Origin: UBA969 sp041694635
GTDB lineage: Bacteria; Planctomycetota; Planctomycetia; Gemmatales; Gemmataceae
Direction: 5' to 3'
Length of the DNA: 64,000 bases
Assembly (NCBI GenBank): GCA_041694635.1
Contig: JBDNHI010000143.1
Coordinates: forward strand, 31,444 to 95,443
Positions 18,735 to 28,374 of the stretch are shown in pieces; position 1 is the first letter of the stretch, and every line of letters begins with the position of its first letter. The notes below the pieces were generated by a model that had not been told where the DNA came from, searched no databases, and worked only from the letters and a program-made list of their open reading frames with translations. The position numbers and the translations under genes are program-made.

Positions 18735-18851
18735 ATCAATGGTTTAAAAAAAATCAGTAAGGAAGTATAGGCCAATTTGCACGGTGATGTTTAAGACGAA
18801 ATTTTGGGGCAAACAAGTGCCCGTTTTGCCTATATTGCCTGTTTTTGTTGC

Positions 18852-20735
18852 CTAGGTCCTACCAAATTGGTTTTCAAGATCAGTTTTGCTAATGAGTAAC
18901 GAAGTAGGTCTGCCATGCGGGCAGTGATAATGCAGTTTGGATAAATGGCGCATTTTGGCAAGTAGATCCATTTCCGTTTGATTTAATCGATCGCCCGATC
19001 GAACTGCAGAATGGCAGGCAGTAAGGCTGATGATGTGATGAAAAAACGCATCTTTACTTGGGATTTCGTCTTTTGAAAAAAGTTGTTCAATAACCGCATT
19101 AAAAAGAACCTTGGGAGATTTTTTACCTAAAAGTGCGGGAAAACTCTCAACGAGAATCGTATTCCCACCAAATCCTCTTAATTCAAAACCTAGGTGTAAA
19201 AGTTCTTCTCTTCTCGATAAAACCATTTCTGATTGAAAAGCTGCAAGTTCTATCGTTTCTGGAATCAAAAGTCTTTGAGCGGGCACAAGTCCATTGGTCA
19301 GTTTGGTTTTAAGTTGTTCGTAAAGAATCCGCTCGTGCAGCGCATGCTGGTCTATAACCAAAACACCTTCTTCCGTTTCCATTACAATGTAGGAATTATA
19401 AACCTGCATAACTTTAATATTTTCTTCGACAAAAAGAGGAGAGGCCTGTGTCGTAGGCGGTATATTTTTTTCAGTATAACTATAGTTAATAGGGGTGCTT
19501 GAGGAAGGATTAGTATCTTCTTCTTTGGTATCTTTGGCTTTACCTATAGAATTCGTTGCCAAGAAAGGAAGATTAGGAGGTGGAGATGGCCCAGACTCAA
19601 GTGCCCAGTTTTCTTGGGGTTTGTTTTTAGTTGCCAGGGTGATTGAAAATTCTGGAAGTCCAAGTTCTATCGCAGGTTTTTTTAGAGTTGGAATGTCATT
19701 TTGAATTTGAAAAATTGAGCTTTTGTTTTGTTCAAGTAAGATATTTCTTACCGCATTAAAAACGAGATGATGAACCGCACCTGAGTCTCTAAATCTTACC
19801 TCAGATTTAGTTGGATGTATATTTACATCAACTTTTTCTAGATCTGATTCGAAAAAAAGAAACGCAACTGGATATCGTCCAGTCATCAAATGCCCTCGAT
19901 ATCCTTCTTGTATTGCGTGCGAGATTGTTCTGTCTTTAAACCACCTCCCATTGATGAACATATACTGGGAGCGTGCACTACTTTTGTCGAGATTGGGTGA
20001 ACCAATATATCCCCGGATTCTAAAGTCCTGATGATTCGTTTCAATGTAAAGCAAATCCTTAGCAAGTTCGTTGCCAAAAAGAATATCGATCATTTCTTGC
20101 AAACTGGCACCCTGCGGTGTTTGGAAGACTTGTTTCCCGTTGTTTTTGTAGGTCCAGTGGACATCGCACCTATCAAGATTATTTCTGAAAGAAGAAAGAA
20201 TCATCTTGGTAATAGTTTCAGTTATTTGAGCAGTTTCCGCGGGTGGAGCTTTGAGGAATTTACGCCTAACCGGGGTGTTGTAAAAAAGATGTCGAACTTC
20301 AATTCTAGTACCCGGGGTGCCGTTCCAAGGCTTAAGTGGCTGTAGTTTACCGCCTTCGCAAGAAATCTCAGCCCCTTGCTCTAAGTCGGGTGGGCAAGAT
20401 TGTAATAGAAGTTTGGAAACACTTGAAATCGATCCAAGAGCTTCGCCCCTAAAGCCAAGTGTTGAAATTCTAAAAAGATCATCCGCTGATTTTAGTTTGC
20501 TGGTGGCGTGACTGGTAAGAGCAAGTTCGAGTTGTTCGGGATAAATACCGCATCCATCGTCTACAATTCGGATTAAATCATGGCCGCCTTGCTCGATTTC
20601 GATGTCAATTCTTTTAGAATTTGCATCTAGAGAATTTTCGACAAGCTCTTTGATTATGCTTGCAGGGCGTTCGATAATTTCGCCCGCAGCAATTTGACTA
20701 ATAACTTCGGGTGGTAGTAGTTGGATTATTGCCAT
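18852..20735 (-). CDS. mutL: DNA mismatch repair protein MutL
   Basis: Mismatch-repair ATPase linking MutS to strand incision. The N-terminal GHKL ATPase shows AAGEIIERPASIIKELVENSLDA, DDGCGI and the TLGFRGEALGSI lid. The C-terminal domain contains DQHALHERILYE, which matches the DQHAxxExxxxE endonuclease metal motif, and the CPHGRPT motif, so this is a nicking-type MutL as found in bacteria without MutH. The open frame extends upstream to 20837, but ATG 20735 has GGAAG at the right distance and begins exactly at the family's usual N terminus, giving 627 residues. Confidence 0.96.
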   Translation of the reverse strand: MAIIQLLPPEVISQIAAGEIIERPASIIKELVENSLDANSKRIDIEIEQGGHDLIRIVDDGCGIYPEQLELALTSHATSKLKSADDLFRISTLGFRGEALGSISSVSKLLLQSCPPDLEQGAEISCEGGKLQPLKPWNGTPGTRIEVRHLFYNTPVRRKFLKAPPAETAQITETITKMILSSFRNNLDRCDVHWTYKNNGKQVFQTPQGASLQEMIDILFGNELAKDLLYIETNHQDFRIRGYIGSPNLDKSSARSQYMFINGRWFKDRTISHAIQEGYRGHLMTGRYPVAFLFFESDLEKVDVNIHPTKSEVRFRDSGAVHHLVFNAVRNILLEQNKSSIFQIQNDIPTLKKPAIELGLPEFSITLATKNKPQENWALESGPSPPPNLPFLATNSIGKAKDTKEEDTNPSSSTPINYSYTEKNIPPTTQASPLFVEENIKVMQVYNSYIVMETEEGVLVIDQHALHERILYEQLKTKLTNGLVPAQRLLIPETIELAAFQSEMVLSRREELLHLGFELRGFGGNTILVESFPALLGKKSPKVLFNAVIEQLFSKDEIPSKDAFFHHIISLTACHSAVRSGDRLNQTEMDLLAKMRHLSKLHYHCPHGRPTSLLISKTDLENQFGRT

Positions 20736-20766
20736 AATAACTTCCGTGTTAGATAACCGTATTGGA

Positions 20767-22347
20767 TTAAACTTCGTTTTCAGAATCTTTAGAATTTTCA
20801 AGATTAAATGAGGCATCTGTAGCAGATGAAACAGCAAGTTTCTTGAGTTTTTTTTGTAGGGAATCAGCTTTCATTCCAAGAGATTTGGCAGCTTTTTCCA
20901 TATCGTTGGAATTCTCTGAAAGAGCCTTTTTAATTTTATCCTGTAACTTCCAATCTTGGATAACTCGATATAAGGTTCGCTCGCCTATCCCCAGCATTCG
21001 TGCAGCTTCCTCACGGTTCCCATTGGTAAGTGCAAGAGATTGTTCGATATAGAAGCGTTCCACTTCAGCTAGTGGCCTGCCAATTAAGTGAGAAGCCTGC
21101 AGAGATTGGCCCGTACCAGGTTGAATTCGATTAAGGATATTTCCTTCTTGAACATCGTCAATATTAAGGGTGGAATCGACATCAAGCACGACCATACTCT
21201 CGATAAAATTTCGCAATTCACGAACATTTCCGGGCCAATCGTAAAGGGTCATAGCCCGTCGGACTGGTTCAGCAATGTTGATTGCATTTTTGCCGTGAAG
21301 CTGATTAAATTCTTTCAAAAAGTGTGCAGCAAGAATAGGAATATCTTCTCTTTTTTCTCGAAGGGTGGGTAGGCGTATTTTCAGTCGGTTCAATCTGAAG
21401 AATAAATCTTGCCTGAAGGTTCCGTTTGCAACCGCAGTTTCTAAGTCTTGATGGGTTGCAGAAACAACTCGCACATTAATTTTTAAAGGCTCGTTGCTGC
21501 CAATCCTGAAAACTTCATTGTTTTCAAGAACGCGAAGTAATTTGGCCTGTAATGCCATAGGCATATCGCCCACTTCGTCTAGGAAGAGCGTACCCCCATG
21601 CGCATATTCAAATCTTCCTTTACGCATCCGTTCGGCACCAGTAAAAGCCCCCGGTTCGTGGCCGAAAAGTTCATCATCAAGTAGATTTTCATTTAGTGCA
21701 GTACAATTCATTGCCACAAAAGGTTTATTTTTTCTGGGACTGTTGTTGTGAATGGCTTTCGCAACCAATTCCTTGCCGGTCCCTGTTTCACCTTGAACTA
21801 AAACGGTAGCATTAGTTGGAGCTATGCTCTGTAATTTTACAACCACCTCGTGCATTTTGCCACTGTTTCCAAGTACTCCCTCGAATCCAAACTTCTCATC
21901 AAGCTGTCGTTTTAACTCTCGGTTGGCGCGTGCGAGCCTAAGTTTTTCAGTCGATTTTTCAACTATAACTCTTAGCTCTGCCAAATCAAGTGGCTTGGTT
22001 AGGTAATTAGATGCACCTTGCTTAATTGCTTCAACCGCTGTTTTAATATCTGCGTGACCAGTAATTACGATAACTTCTGTTTCTGGAAGCTCTTCTTTAG
22101 CTTTTCGAACAATCGCAAGCCCATCAATATCCGCCATCCGTAAGTCAGTAAGTACGACATCAAAACTTTCGCTTTCAATTTTCTTGGCACCTTCTTTACC
22201 ACTTAAGGCAAGGATGCACTCAAATCCAACTCGCTCCAGACTTTCTGCAACAACTTCTGCGTGATGTTTTTCATCATCTATTATTAAAACACGCATTCCC
22301 TCCCCCGCTTTGCGATTTAAAAGGGGTTTAGATTTATTAATTTCCAT
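20767..22347 (-). CDS. NtrC-type sigma-54 response regulator with two Fis-like motifs
   Basis: Transcription activator for sigma-54 promoters. Order: receiver domain (about residues 18-130, with DDE, the phosphorylatable Asp in VVLTDLRM and Lys in LTKP); AAA+ domain (about 150-385, with GETGTGKE Walker A, the intact GAFTGA sigma-54 contact loop and LFLDEVGDM Walker B); then the DNA-binding region. That region has a standard Fis-type helix-turn-helix (NREEAARMLGIGERTLYRVI) and a second similar unit at the very C terminus (DMEKAAKSLGMKADSLQKKL). ATG 22347 has AGGGGA at good spacing. No histidine kinase is adjacent; mutL follows 31 bases later. Confidence 0.93.
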   Translation of the reverse strand: MEINKSKPLLNRKAGEGMRVLIIDDEKHHAEVVAESLERVGFECILALSGKEGAKKIESESFDVVLTDLRMADIDGLAIVRKAKEELPETEVIVITGHADIKTAVEAIKQGASNYLTKPLDLAELRVIVEKSTEKLRLARANRELKRQLDEKFGFEGVLGNSGKMHEVVVKLQSIAPTNATVLVQGETGTGKELVAKAIHNNSPRKNKPFVAMNCTALNENLLDDELFGHEPGAFTGAERMRKGRFEYAHGGTLFLDEVGDMPMALQAKLLRVLENNEVFRIGSNEPLKINVRVVSATHQDLETAVANGTFRQDLFFRLNRLKIRLPTLREKREDIPILAAHFLKEFNQLHGKNAINIAEPVRRAMTLYDWPGNVRELRNFIESMVVLDVDSTLNIDDVQEGNILNRIQPGTGQSLQASHLIGRPLAEVERFYIEQSLALTNGNREEAARMLGIGERTLYRVIQDWKLQDKIKKALSENSNDMEKAAKSLGMKADSLQKKLKKLAVSSATDASFNLENSKDSENEV

Positions 22348-22556
22348 AAAACAATCCCCTGCTTGCACATCATTTTCACAATAGTGACATTGTATGGTTT
22401 AACTAAAGCAGTTGCCTAGTCTCTATTAACTTCTTATTTTCTCGTTAAAGAACGCAAGTTCGTAAACCCGATAATACAAGTAAGATTCGTTGGATTTGGT
22501 AAAATCGTAACAGGCTGGGTATTTTGACAAAGCTGGGTAACTTTTGGGATAAAGTA

Positions 22557-24014
22557 ATGAATTTGACTGAACCACAATTGTTGTTAGAGAAAATATCCGC
22601 TTTGAGGGAAAAGCTTGAAAAAGCAGTGCAGGATTCTGTTTCAGCACCATTTTCTGACGAAGACAACCTTTCTGTATTTCTAAAAAAAGATAAATTAAGA
22701 TCTCAACTAGAGGAACTTGATGTTTCTGACTCGTTAATAATTGCAGAATCTAAAAGCCCGCAATTATTGAGACTTCCAGTTCAACTCACTTCTAAAGCCC
22801 GAGAACTTCTCCTTTATGGTAAAGAATTAATTACAGATCTTAGATGCCTTGCCAATGCTTTTACCTTATACCAAACGGATGAAGATTCTTCTCCTAAAAG
22901 AGGGGTCCAAGAATCTGGCGCATTAATAAAGCTTTATCGAGAAACGGCAGCGATGGCCGATACCGCACTTCGTATGATCCCAAATTTCCCAGAATCGGCT
23001 TCAAGTCAGTTGCAACTCTGTGCTGGGGTAGAAGCTATCTTTCAGGTTATTTCACAGCGGCTAAGAATTCTTAGGCAAGCATGCTCTAATAAAGATAAAG
23101 AGCTTCATAAAATAAATCAGCTTGTTGGAATTCTTGAGAGAATTACTCACGCAAAGCATGTAGCTTTTTCTGAAGTTCAATTTTTAGTGGATGATATTCT
23201 TACGGAGGCGAGGTCTGGAGAACACATTCGTTTTCTTCGGGAAGATGCAGAATATGTTTCTCGTTATGTTGCTTGTAAAGGATTGAACCTAGCCCGTGTG
23301 GTTGCTCGAGTTATAGCCCAAGATTTAGAATTACGAAATATAAGCACTGAAATAATTAGCGCTGCATTATTCCTCGATGTTGGGATCATGAAATTAAGTT
23401 CCTCTGGGGCTTTAGAATCTGAAAAGCTATATGGAAAAATTTCCCGAGAACACGAATCCCATTGTTTTCTTGGTTCGGAACTACTTCGTAATGCATTTCC
23501 TGAATTTCCTCTACTAGCTGAAGCTGCCCTTTGTCATCACGAAAATAACGATGGTTCAGGGTTCCCATCAGGTTTTTATGCCCACGAGATATCTCTTACG
23601 ATTCGATTTCTTGCAGTTTGCGAAAGGTATATCGCCAGGTGTATGTCCTCTCCTCTCGATAAAGCTATGAATACTAAAGGCGCACTTACTTCAGTACTTA
23701 TAGATAGTGAAGATGGAAAACTAGACAAAACTTATGCAAGGTATTTGCTTGCAATATCTTTTTATCCCTCAGGTACAGCCGTAGAATTGTCGGATGGTTC
23801 GCTAGGCATAGTGCTTGCAAATCCGCCGCCACGACCGTTAGATGCAGATTCAAACAGTGAAATTGTTGCTGTTTTGAGAGAACCGGATGGTGGCTATCTT
23901 CCTAAACCAAAAATCGTCGACCTTGCTGGAAAAGTATCCCCTGCGGTACTTAGGTGCCTTTCCCAATTAGAAAAAGATGAGTTGATTGCATCTGAATTTC
24001 CGGAGTGGAACTAA
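22557..24014 (+). CDS. degenerate HD-GYP-like domain protein
   Basis: 485 residues from ATG 22557 (a TTG at 22524 is an in-frame alternative). The N-terminal half is helical without a family I recognise. The middle (about 215-375) follows the HD-GYP phosphodiesterase pattern, with HHENNDGSGFP where HHExxDGxGYP is expected. The metal-binding HD pair, normally in LLHDIGK, reads FLDVGIM, losing the His, and the first conserved His region also lacks His. Cyclic-di-GMP hydrolysis is therefore unlikely; a sensory or scaffold role is more plausible. The C-terminal 100 residues resemble the extra module found after HD-GYP in some proteins. Divergent from the sigma-54 regulator. Confidence 0.75.
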   Translation: MNLTEPQLLLEKISALREKLEKAVQDSVSAPFSDEDNLSVFLKKDKLRSQLEELDVSDSLIIAESKSPQLLRLPVQLTSKARELLLYGKELITDLRCLANAFTLYQTDEDSSPKRGVQESGALIKLYRETAAMADTALRMIPNFPESASSQLQLCAGVEAIFQVISQRLRILRQACSNKDKELHKINQLVGILERITHAKHVAFSEVQFLVDDILTEARSGEHIRFLREDAEYVSRYVACKGLNLARVVARVIAQDLELRNISTEIISAALFLDVGIMKLSSSGALESEKLYGKISREHESHCFLGSELLRNAFPEFPLLAEAALCHHENNDGSGFPSGFYAHEISLTIRFLAVCERYIARCMSSPLDKAMNTKGALTSVLIDSEDGKLDKTYARYLLAISFYPSGTAVELSDGSLGIVLANPPPRPLDADSNSEIVAVLREPDGGYLPKPKIVDLAGKVSPAVLRCLSQLEKDELIASEFPEWN

Positions 24015-24031
24015 TTAAACGAAGGTGGTAA

Positions 24032-24733
24032 ATGTTTCCTAGGCGTTATATTACTTATGTAGAAGCAACTCGCCATCCTTGGCCTAATTTTCTATTCTTG
24101 CTTCCTATCGTATTTCTTTATGAAGTTGCAGTTTGGTATTGCAATCATCATCAAGCTGAATCGGTAAGGAATGGGGCTGATGGTTGGGTCAGGCAGAATT
24201 TAATTCAGTATGGGCAACATCTTATTTGGTTGCCACCCGTGTGCCTTCTTTTCTTTTATGCGTTTCAGAGTTTTATAAGGTGGTGGAGCAGGCCAGATGA
24301 AAATGTCGAAACTGTTACAGGTATGGTTTTAGAAAGTGGAATTTTTGGTATGGTCTTATGGCTCATTGCTGGATTATGGAGTAAAGGTTTTCTTGCTTCA
24401 GGCGTAGATTCATCTGGGGGTATTTCATCTGCATGGGTAACCTACCTAGGCGCAGGAATTTATGAAGAAGCTTTGTTTAGATTGTTAGGAATTCACTTGG
24501 TGTTATTGCTTTTTCCTGGAAAATATTTCCCCGCATTACCTCTCGCCTTTGTTCTATCCTCTTTGGGATTTGCTTTTTCTCATCATCTAGGTGTGTACGG
24601 TGAACCCTTTATATTCGATATTTTTATATTCCGATCCTTGGCTGGATTGTATTTTTGTTTGGTTTATATGTTTCGAGGATTCGGAATTGCAGTGGGCGCA
24701 CATGTAATCTACGATTTCATTGTTTCCGTTTAA
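24032..24733 (+). CDS. CPBP-family intramembrane metalloprotease
   Basis: Integral membrane protein of 233 residues with several hydrophobic helices, related to CAAX prenyl protease 2 / bacteriocin-processing enzymes (PF02517). The motif-1 glutamates and arginine are in IYEEALFR (about residues 145-152). Histidines follow in SHHLGV (motif 2) and the later GAHVIYDF (motif 3 region). The ATG has GAAGGTGG upstream. It follows the HD-GYP-like gene by 17 bases and is probably co-transcribed. Substrate unknown. Confidence 0.85.
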   Translation: MFPRRYITYVEATRHPWPNFLFLLPIVFLYEVAVWYCNHHQAESVRNGADGWVRQNLIQYGQHLIWLPPVCLLFFYAFQSFIRWWSRPDENVETVTGMVLESGIFGMVLWLIAGLWSKGFLASGVDSSGGISSAWVTYLGAGIYEEALFRLLGIHLVLLLFPGKYFPALPLAFVLSSLGFAFSHHLGVYGEPFIFDIFIFRSLAGLYFCLVYMFRGFGIAVGAHVIYDFIVSV

Positions 24734-24746
24734 TTACATTTAGACT

Positions 24747-26708
24747 TTAAGCAGAAGTTGTTTTTTTTGAACCCGTCATTAAAGAAATTAAAATCAAAGT
24801 AATGAATCCTAACGGGATTGTAACAATTCCTGGTTGGCTGAATGGAACTAATGCACTTTCGGGAGATAAGCCGTAAATATCTTTAAAGGTATCAGCGCTG
24901 CAAAGTATCCAAGCAAGAGAGGAAACCATCCCAACTAAAACAGCAGTTATAATGCCTTCTTTTGTAGTTTTTTTCCAAAAAAGTAGCATAACTAGCGAAG
25001 GGAGATTAGCGCTTGCAGCTACACTAAACGCCCATCCTACGAGATAATTTACATTCATTTTTTGGAACAAAATACCAAGGACGATTGCGATAATACCAAC
25101 AAAAATGGATGATATTTTCCCAGCTTTGACTTTTGTTTCATCTTTCATTGGAATATTAAGGTAACCAGAAAGTAAATCGTGAACAACCGCACCACTTGCC
25201 GCAACAATCAATCCGCTTACGGTTCCAAGTACCGTGGTAAAAGCAATTGCAGAGATCATTGCAAACATAATTTCGCCAAAACTACGGGCTAGCAGAGGTG
25301 CCGCCATATTACTGTCACTCACATCAAGGGCACCACTAGTCATAGCCCCTAATCCAAGAAACAAAGTTAAAACATAGAAAAATCCAATAGTTGTAATTCC
25401 TACCACGGTGCTATTTCTGGCACAAGCTTGACTTTTTACAGTGTAATAACGAATTAAAATATGTGGTAAAGAAGCGGTTCCGCAAAATAAAGCAAGCATA
25501 AGTGAAATGAAGTTAAGCTTATCAGTAAATTTGTCGCTTCGAATGCCTTTTAGAGAAGGATGATTTCCTGGGCTTAAAATTTCGCTGCCTTGGGTTGGTT
25601 TGGGAAAATAAACCGTTAGAGTGGAACCATCCTCTTGCTTGAATTTTTCATTTCCCCAAAGAATGATTTCACTTTGCTGAACCGTTCGGATGAATTCAAG
25701 AGGTCCAAGGGGCCCAGTCTCTTTTTTATCACTTGGAAGTTTTGCAACAGTGCCAACAGGCCAAATATCACCATCATTTGGCCCTTTACCTTTGGGCAAT
25801 CCATTAACAATCGGTTTTTCACCAACTTTCGTTCCTTCAAGGACAGTCTGTGTTTCGTAAAGATGGAAGTAATTTGGTTCATTTTTTGATTTTTGAATTT
25901 TCCAAATTGTGGTTTGTTTCGATTCCGAATCATTGATTCTAAGAAACGGTTTATCTTTCCATATACTTTCATCCTTCAAAATAACCCCATTAGTAAACCC
26001 CATAGCTTTGCTGTCGGATTGGGTTTGAAGTTCAAATGGTCCACGAACTTGAAGTTGATGGTGCTTTGGATCAACAGTCTGCTGATCAACTGTTAGGCCG
26101 CGATTTAAAATTAGTACCACAAGAATAAAACTAAAAAGCACAAGAAGTGAGCCCTTAAGAAATTGAACATAAGTTGTGCTAACCATTCCAGCCGTTGTCA
26201 CAATGAGAGTTACTACGGTACCAACGATAAGAACCCCAGCATAATGAGGAAAGCCCAAGAGCGGTTGAATAAGCACCCCAGCCCCAACCATTTGAGGAAT
26301 CAGATAAAAAATACTAACAGCAAGTGTACTTATTGCAGCAACAAGTTTGATTCCGGGCGAATCAAACTTTGCATCTAAGGCATCAGCGAAAGTATATTTT
26401 CCCAAGCGTTTAATAGGCTCTGCAATAACAAACAGCGCAACAATCCACCCTGCAAGGTACCCGATGGAATACAGGAAGCCATCATAGCCAAAAAAAGCGA
26501 TCATACCGCAAATGCCAAGAAATGAAGCTGCACTTAGGTAATCGCCAGCAAAAGCTATACCATTAACGAACCAGTGAACCTCGCCATGCGCTGCAAAATA
26601 CCCTTGAGATGACTTGGTTTTTCCTGCGAAGAAAAAACTTATTCCTAGAGTAAGAGCCACAAAAGTTGAGAAAATAAGAACTGCAATCCAAGAGGCTTCA
26701 TGTATCAC
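24747..26708 (-). CDS. actP: ActP-like cation/acetate symporter with large inserted loop domain
   Basis: Sodium:solute symporter family (SSS), most like acetate/short-chain monocarboxylate permease ActP. Features: IAFAGDYLSAASFLGICG near residue 52 and the GTASLPHILIRYYTV segment near 405-420. E. coli ActP has about 549 residues; this has 653, the excess being a hydrophilic domain (about residues 205-395) between two helices, with many charged residues and a beta-rich look. Translation starts at GTG 26708, overlapping the upstream DUF485 stop as GTGA, the classical coupling of this pair. Substrate assigned by similarity only. Confidence 0.88.
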   Translation of the reverse strand: MIHEASWIAVLIFSTFVALTLGISFFFAGKTKSSQGYFAAHGEVHWFVNGIAFAGDYLSAASFLGICGMIAFFGYDGFLYSIGYLAGWIVALFVIAEPIKRLGKYTFADALDAKFDSPGIKLVAAISTLAVSIFYLIPQMVGAGVLIQPLLGFPHYAGVLIVGTVVTLIVTTAGMVSTTYVQFLKGSLLVLFSFILVVLILNRGLTVDQQTVDPKHHQLQVRGPFELQTQSDSKAMGFTNGVILKDESIWKDKPFLRINDSESKQTTIWKIQKSKNEPNYFHLYETQTVLEGTKVGEKPIVNGLPKGKGPNDGDIWPVGTVAKLPSDKKETGPLGPLEFIRTVQQSEIILWGNEKFKQEDGSTLTVYFPKPTQGSEILSPGNHPSLKGIRSDKFTDKLNFISLMLALFCGTASLPHILIRYYTVKSQACARNSTVVGITTIGFFYVLTLFLGLGAMTSGALDVSDSNMAAPLLARSFGEIMFAMISAIAFTTVLGTVSGLIVAASGAVVHDLLSGYLNIPMKDETKVKAGKISSIFVGIIAIVLGILFQKMNVNYLVGWAFSVAASANLPSLVMLLFWKKTTKEGIITAVLVGMVSSLAWILCSADTFKDIYGLSPESALVPFSQPGIVTIPLGFITLILISLMTGSKKTTSA

Positions 26709-26962
26709 CGGTCAAGTTCTCCCGAGTGGCTGCCTGTTTTTCTGAAGACCCAGCTATAAACAAGTGCTAGAAAAACTGCACTAAAAATTAAAGCAAAACC
26801 ATAAATAACAGGAATGTTGATCCCTATAGTAGTAAGTGATGCTATTTTGTCTGCATAAAAAGTGTTTAGTAACACAAAAATAGTGTAAATAATGACATAA
26901 AAGAAAAAGAATTTAAACCCTAGGGGTGTGTGATCACTTTCAGGAAGATTATTTCCACTCAT
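26705..26962 (-). CDS. DUF485-like small membrane protein
   Basis: 85 residues with two transmembrane helices (about 18-42 and 52-75), matching the YjcH/DUF485 proteins encoded just before acetate permease genes; the role is thought to be accessory to the symporter. ATG 26962 was chosen over TTG 26965 because AAAGGG lies at a suitable distance. Overlaps the symporter start by four bases. Confidence 0.8.
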   Translation of the reverse strand: MSGNNLPESDHTPLGFKFFFFYVIIYTIFVLLNTFYADKIASLTTIGINIPVIYGFALIFSAVFLALVYSWVFRKTGSHSGELDR

Positions 26963-26989
26963 CAACTTATGCCCTTTACTAAATAATTT

Positions 26990-28330
26990 CTAAGCAAGAT
27001 ACCAACCTTTTCGGTATTCTCGCTTTATAAAGGAATCTGCTTCAGGGCAATTGGTGGCTTTGAGTTTTTCAACATCCCACATAAGCTTTTTACCTGCACG
27101 GAATGCCACATTCCCCAGATGGTTAGATTCTGTTAGCCATCCAGAATACTGAAAATTACAGGTGGTGGGTGAGCCAGTTTTGCAGGCTAACAACCACTCC
27201 GCATAATGACCAATTGATTTTGGAATAAATGGCTCAGGCTTTTTGAAACTTGCAAATTCTTTTTCGGGCAGCATTAAATGTTTGCTATAGTCAGAAAGTA
27301 GCATTCCTTTGTCACCTACAAATAAAACACCACTGTTCCAAGCAGGGATTTTTCCTTCAATAATTGCAAGAGGTTTGTTGGCCCCTTGATACCAGACCAT
27401 TTTCACTGCGGGCATCTCTCCCCTTGCAGGGAATTCATAATTAGCTTGCATAGAGGCTGGTGCAATCTCAGGATGAGCAGAAGGGCCAGAGGTCTCTACG
27501 CTTAAAGGAGCCTTAAGTTTTAATGCCCAGAATGCTAAATCGTTCCAATGACTACCTAAATCAGACATAGTTCCATTACCAAAATCCCACCATCGGTACC
27601 ATTTAGGTCCTGGTAAATATACCGAATTAAAAGGACGATAGGGCGCTGGCCCAAGCCAAAGATCCCAATCTAGCCCAGTAGGAATAGGACTAGTTTCTTT
27701 AGGCCTTTCGGTAACCTGTACAATATCGCCGTTTTTTTTCGCATCTTCTTTGGACTGAAGACCCCAAGCCCTTCCAACCCAAATATGTACCTCTCTCACA
27801 GGGCCGATTGCATTCGTTTGCACAAGTTCAACAACTCTGCGGTAATTCTCGGTTGCGTGAATTTGAATGCCCATTTGTGTAGCAACATTAGTTTTTGCAG
27901 CTACTTCTCGAATTAATCTAGCTTCCCAAATATTATGAGTTAATGGCTTTTCACAATAAACATGCTTCCCCGACCGTAATGCTGCTAAGGTAACAAAAGC
28001 GTGAGTGTGTTCGCTGGTGCTGACCACGACCCCATCGAAGTCCTTAGCATTTTCAAACATCTTTCTGAAATCGGAAAACTTTTTAGCTTTGTTGTGGGTT
28101 GCAGAAGCTTTACCAAGAGAATCAGCATTGATATCGCAGAGTGCTACAATATTTTCGGATGCTACGCCAGCTAAGTTACTTGCACCCCTACCCCCAACGC
28201 CAACAATAGCGAGGTTCAATTTGTTGTAGGTGTTTTGTGCTCGAATAAAATTTGGTGCTGCAATCGAAAATGTAGAGCCTGTTAAAACAGCATTTTTAAT
28301 AAACTTTCTTCGCGATAGATTTTTTGACAT
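26990..28330 (-). CDS. Gfo/Idh/MocA family oxidoreductase, Tat-exported
   Basis: NAD(P)-dependent sugar oxidoreductase family, common in Planctomycetota. A twin-arginine signal (SRRKFIKNAV, then a hydrophobic stretch) spans residues 1-30, so the enzyme is probably exported folded with cofactor. The Rossmann motif AIVGVGGRGASNL follows, and the EKPLTHN segment near residue 125 contains the family's catalytic-type lysine. ATG 28330 is preceded by AAGGAAAAGG. Next upstream on the same strand is a DUF1080 protein, a frequent partner in planctomycete sugar-degradation loci. Substrate not deducible. Confidence 0.9.
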   Translation of the reverse strand: MSKNLSRRKFIKNAVLTGSTFSIAAPNFIRAQNTYNKLNLAIVGVGGRGASNLAGVASENIVALCDINADSLGKASATHNKAKKFSDFRKMFENAKDFDGVVVSTSEHTHAFVTLAALRSGKHVYCEKPLTHNIWEARLIREVAAKTNVATQMGIQIHATENYRRVVELVQTNAIGPVREVHIWVGRAWGLQSKEDAKKNGDIVQVTERPKETSPIPTGLDWDLWLGPAPYRPFNSVYLPGPKWYRWWDFGNGTMSDLGSHWNDLAFWALKLKAPLSVETSGPSAHPEIAPASMQANYEFPARGEMPAVKMVWYQGANKPLAIIEGKIPAWNSGVLFVGDKGMLLSDYSKHLMLPEKEFASFKKPEPFIPKSIGHYAEWLLACKTGSPTTCNFQYSGWLTESNHLGNVAFRAGKKLMWDVEKLKATNCPEADSFIKREYRKGWYLA

Positions 28331-28374
28331 AAGGCGCCTTTTCCTTGGTATCAAAGCTTTAATTAACCTTAAAT

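Noticed and set aside
18775..18851. Possible terminator or repeat between mutL and the FHA gene (TTGCCT occurs three times; GGGC/GCCC stem)
   Set aside because: The stem is only four base pairs and the repeats are too short and irregular to support a call.
25616..25972. 118-codon minus-strand frame
   Set aside because: Out-of-frame reading of the symporter's inserted loop domain on the same strand; composition is Lys/Asn-rich with no independent support.
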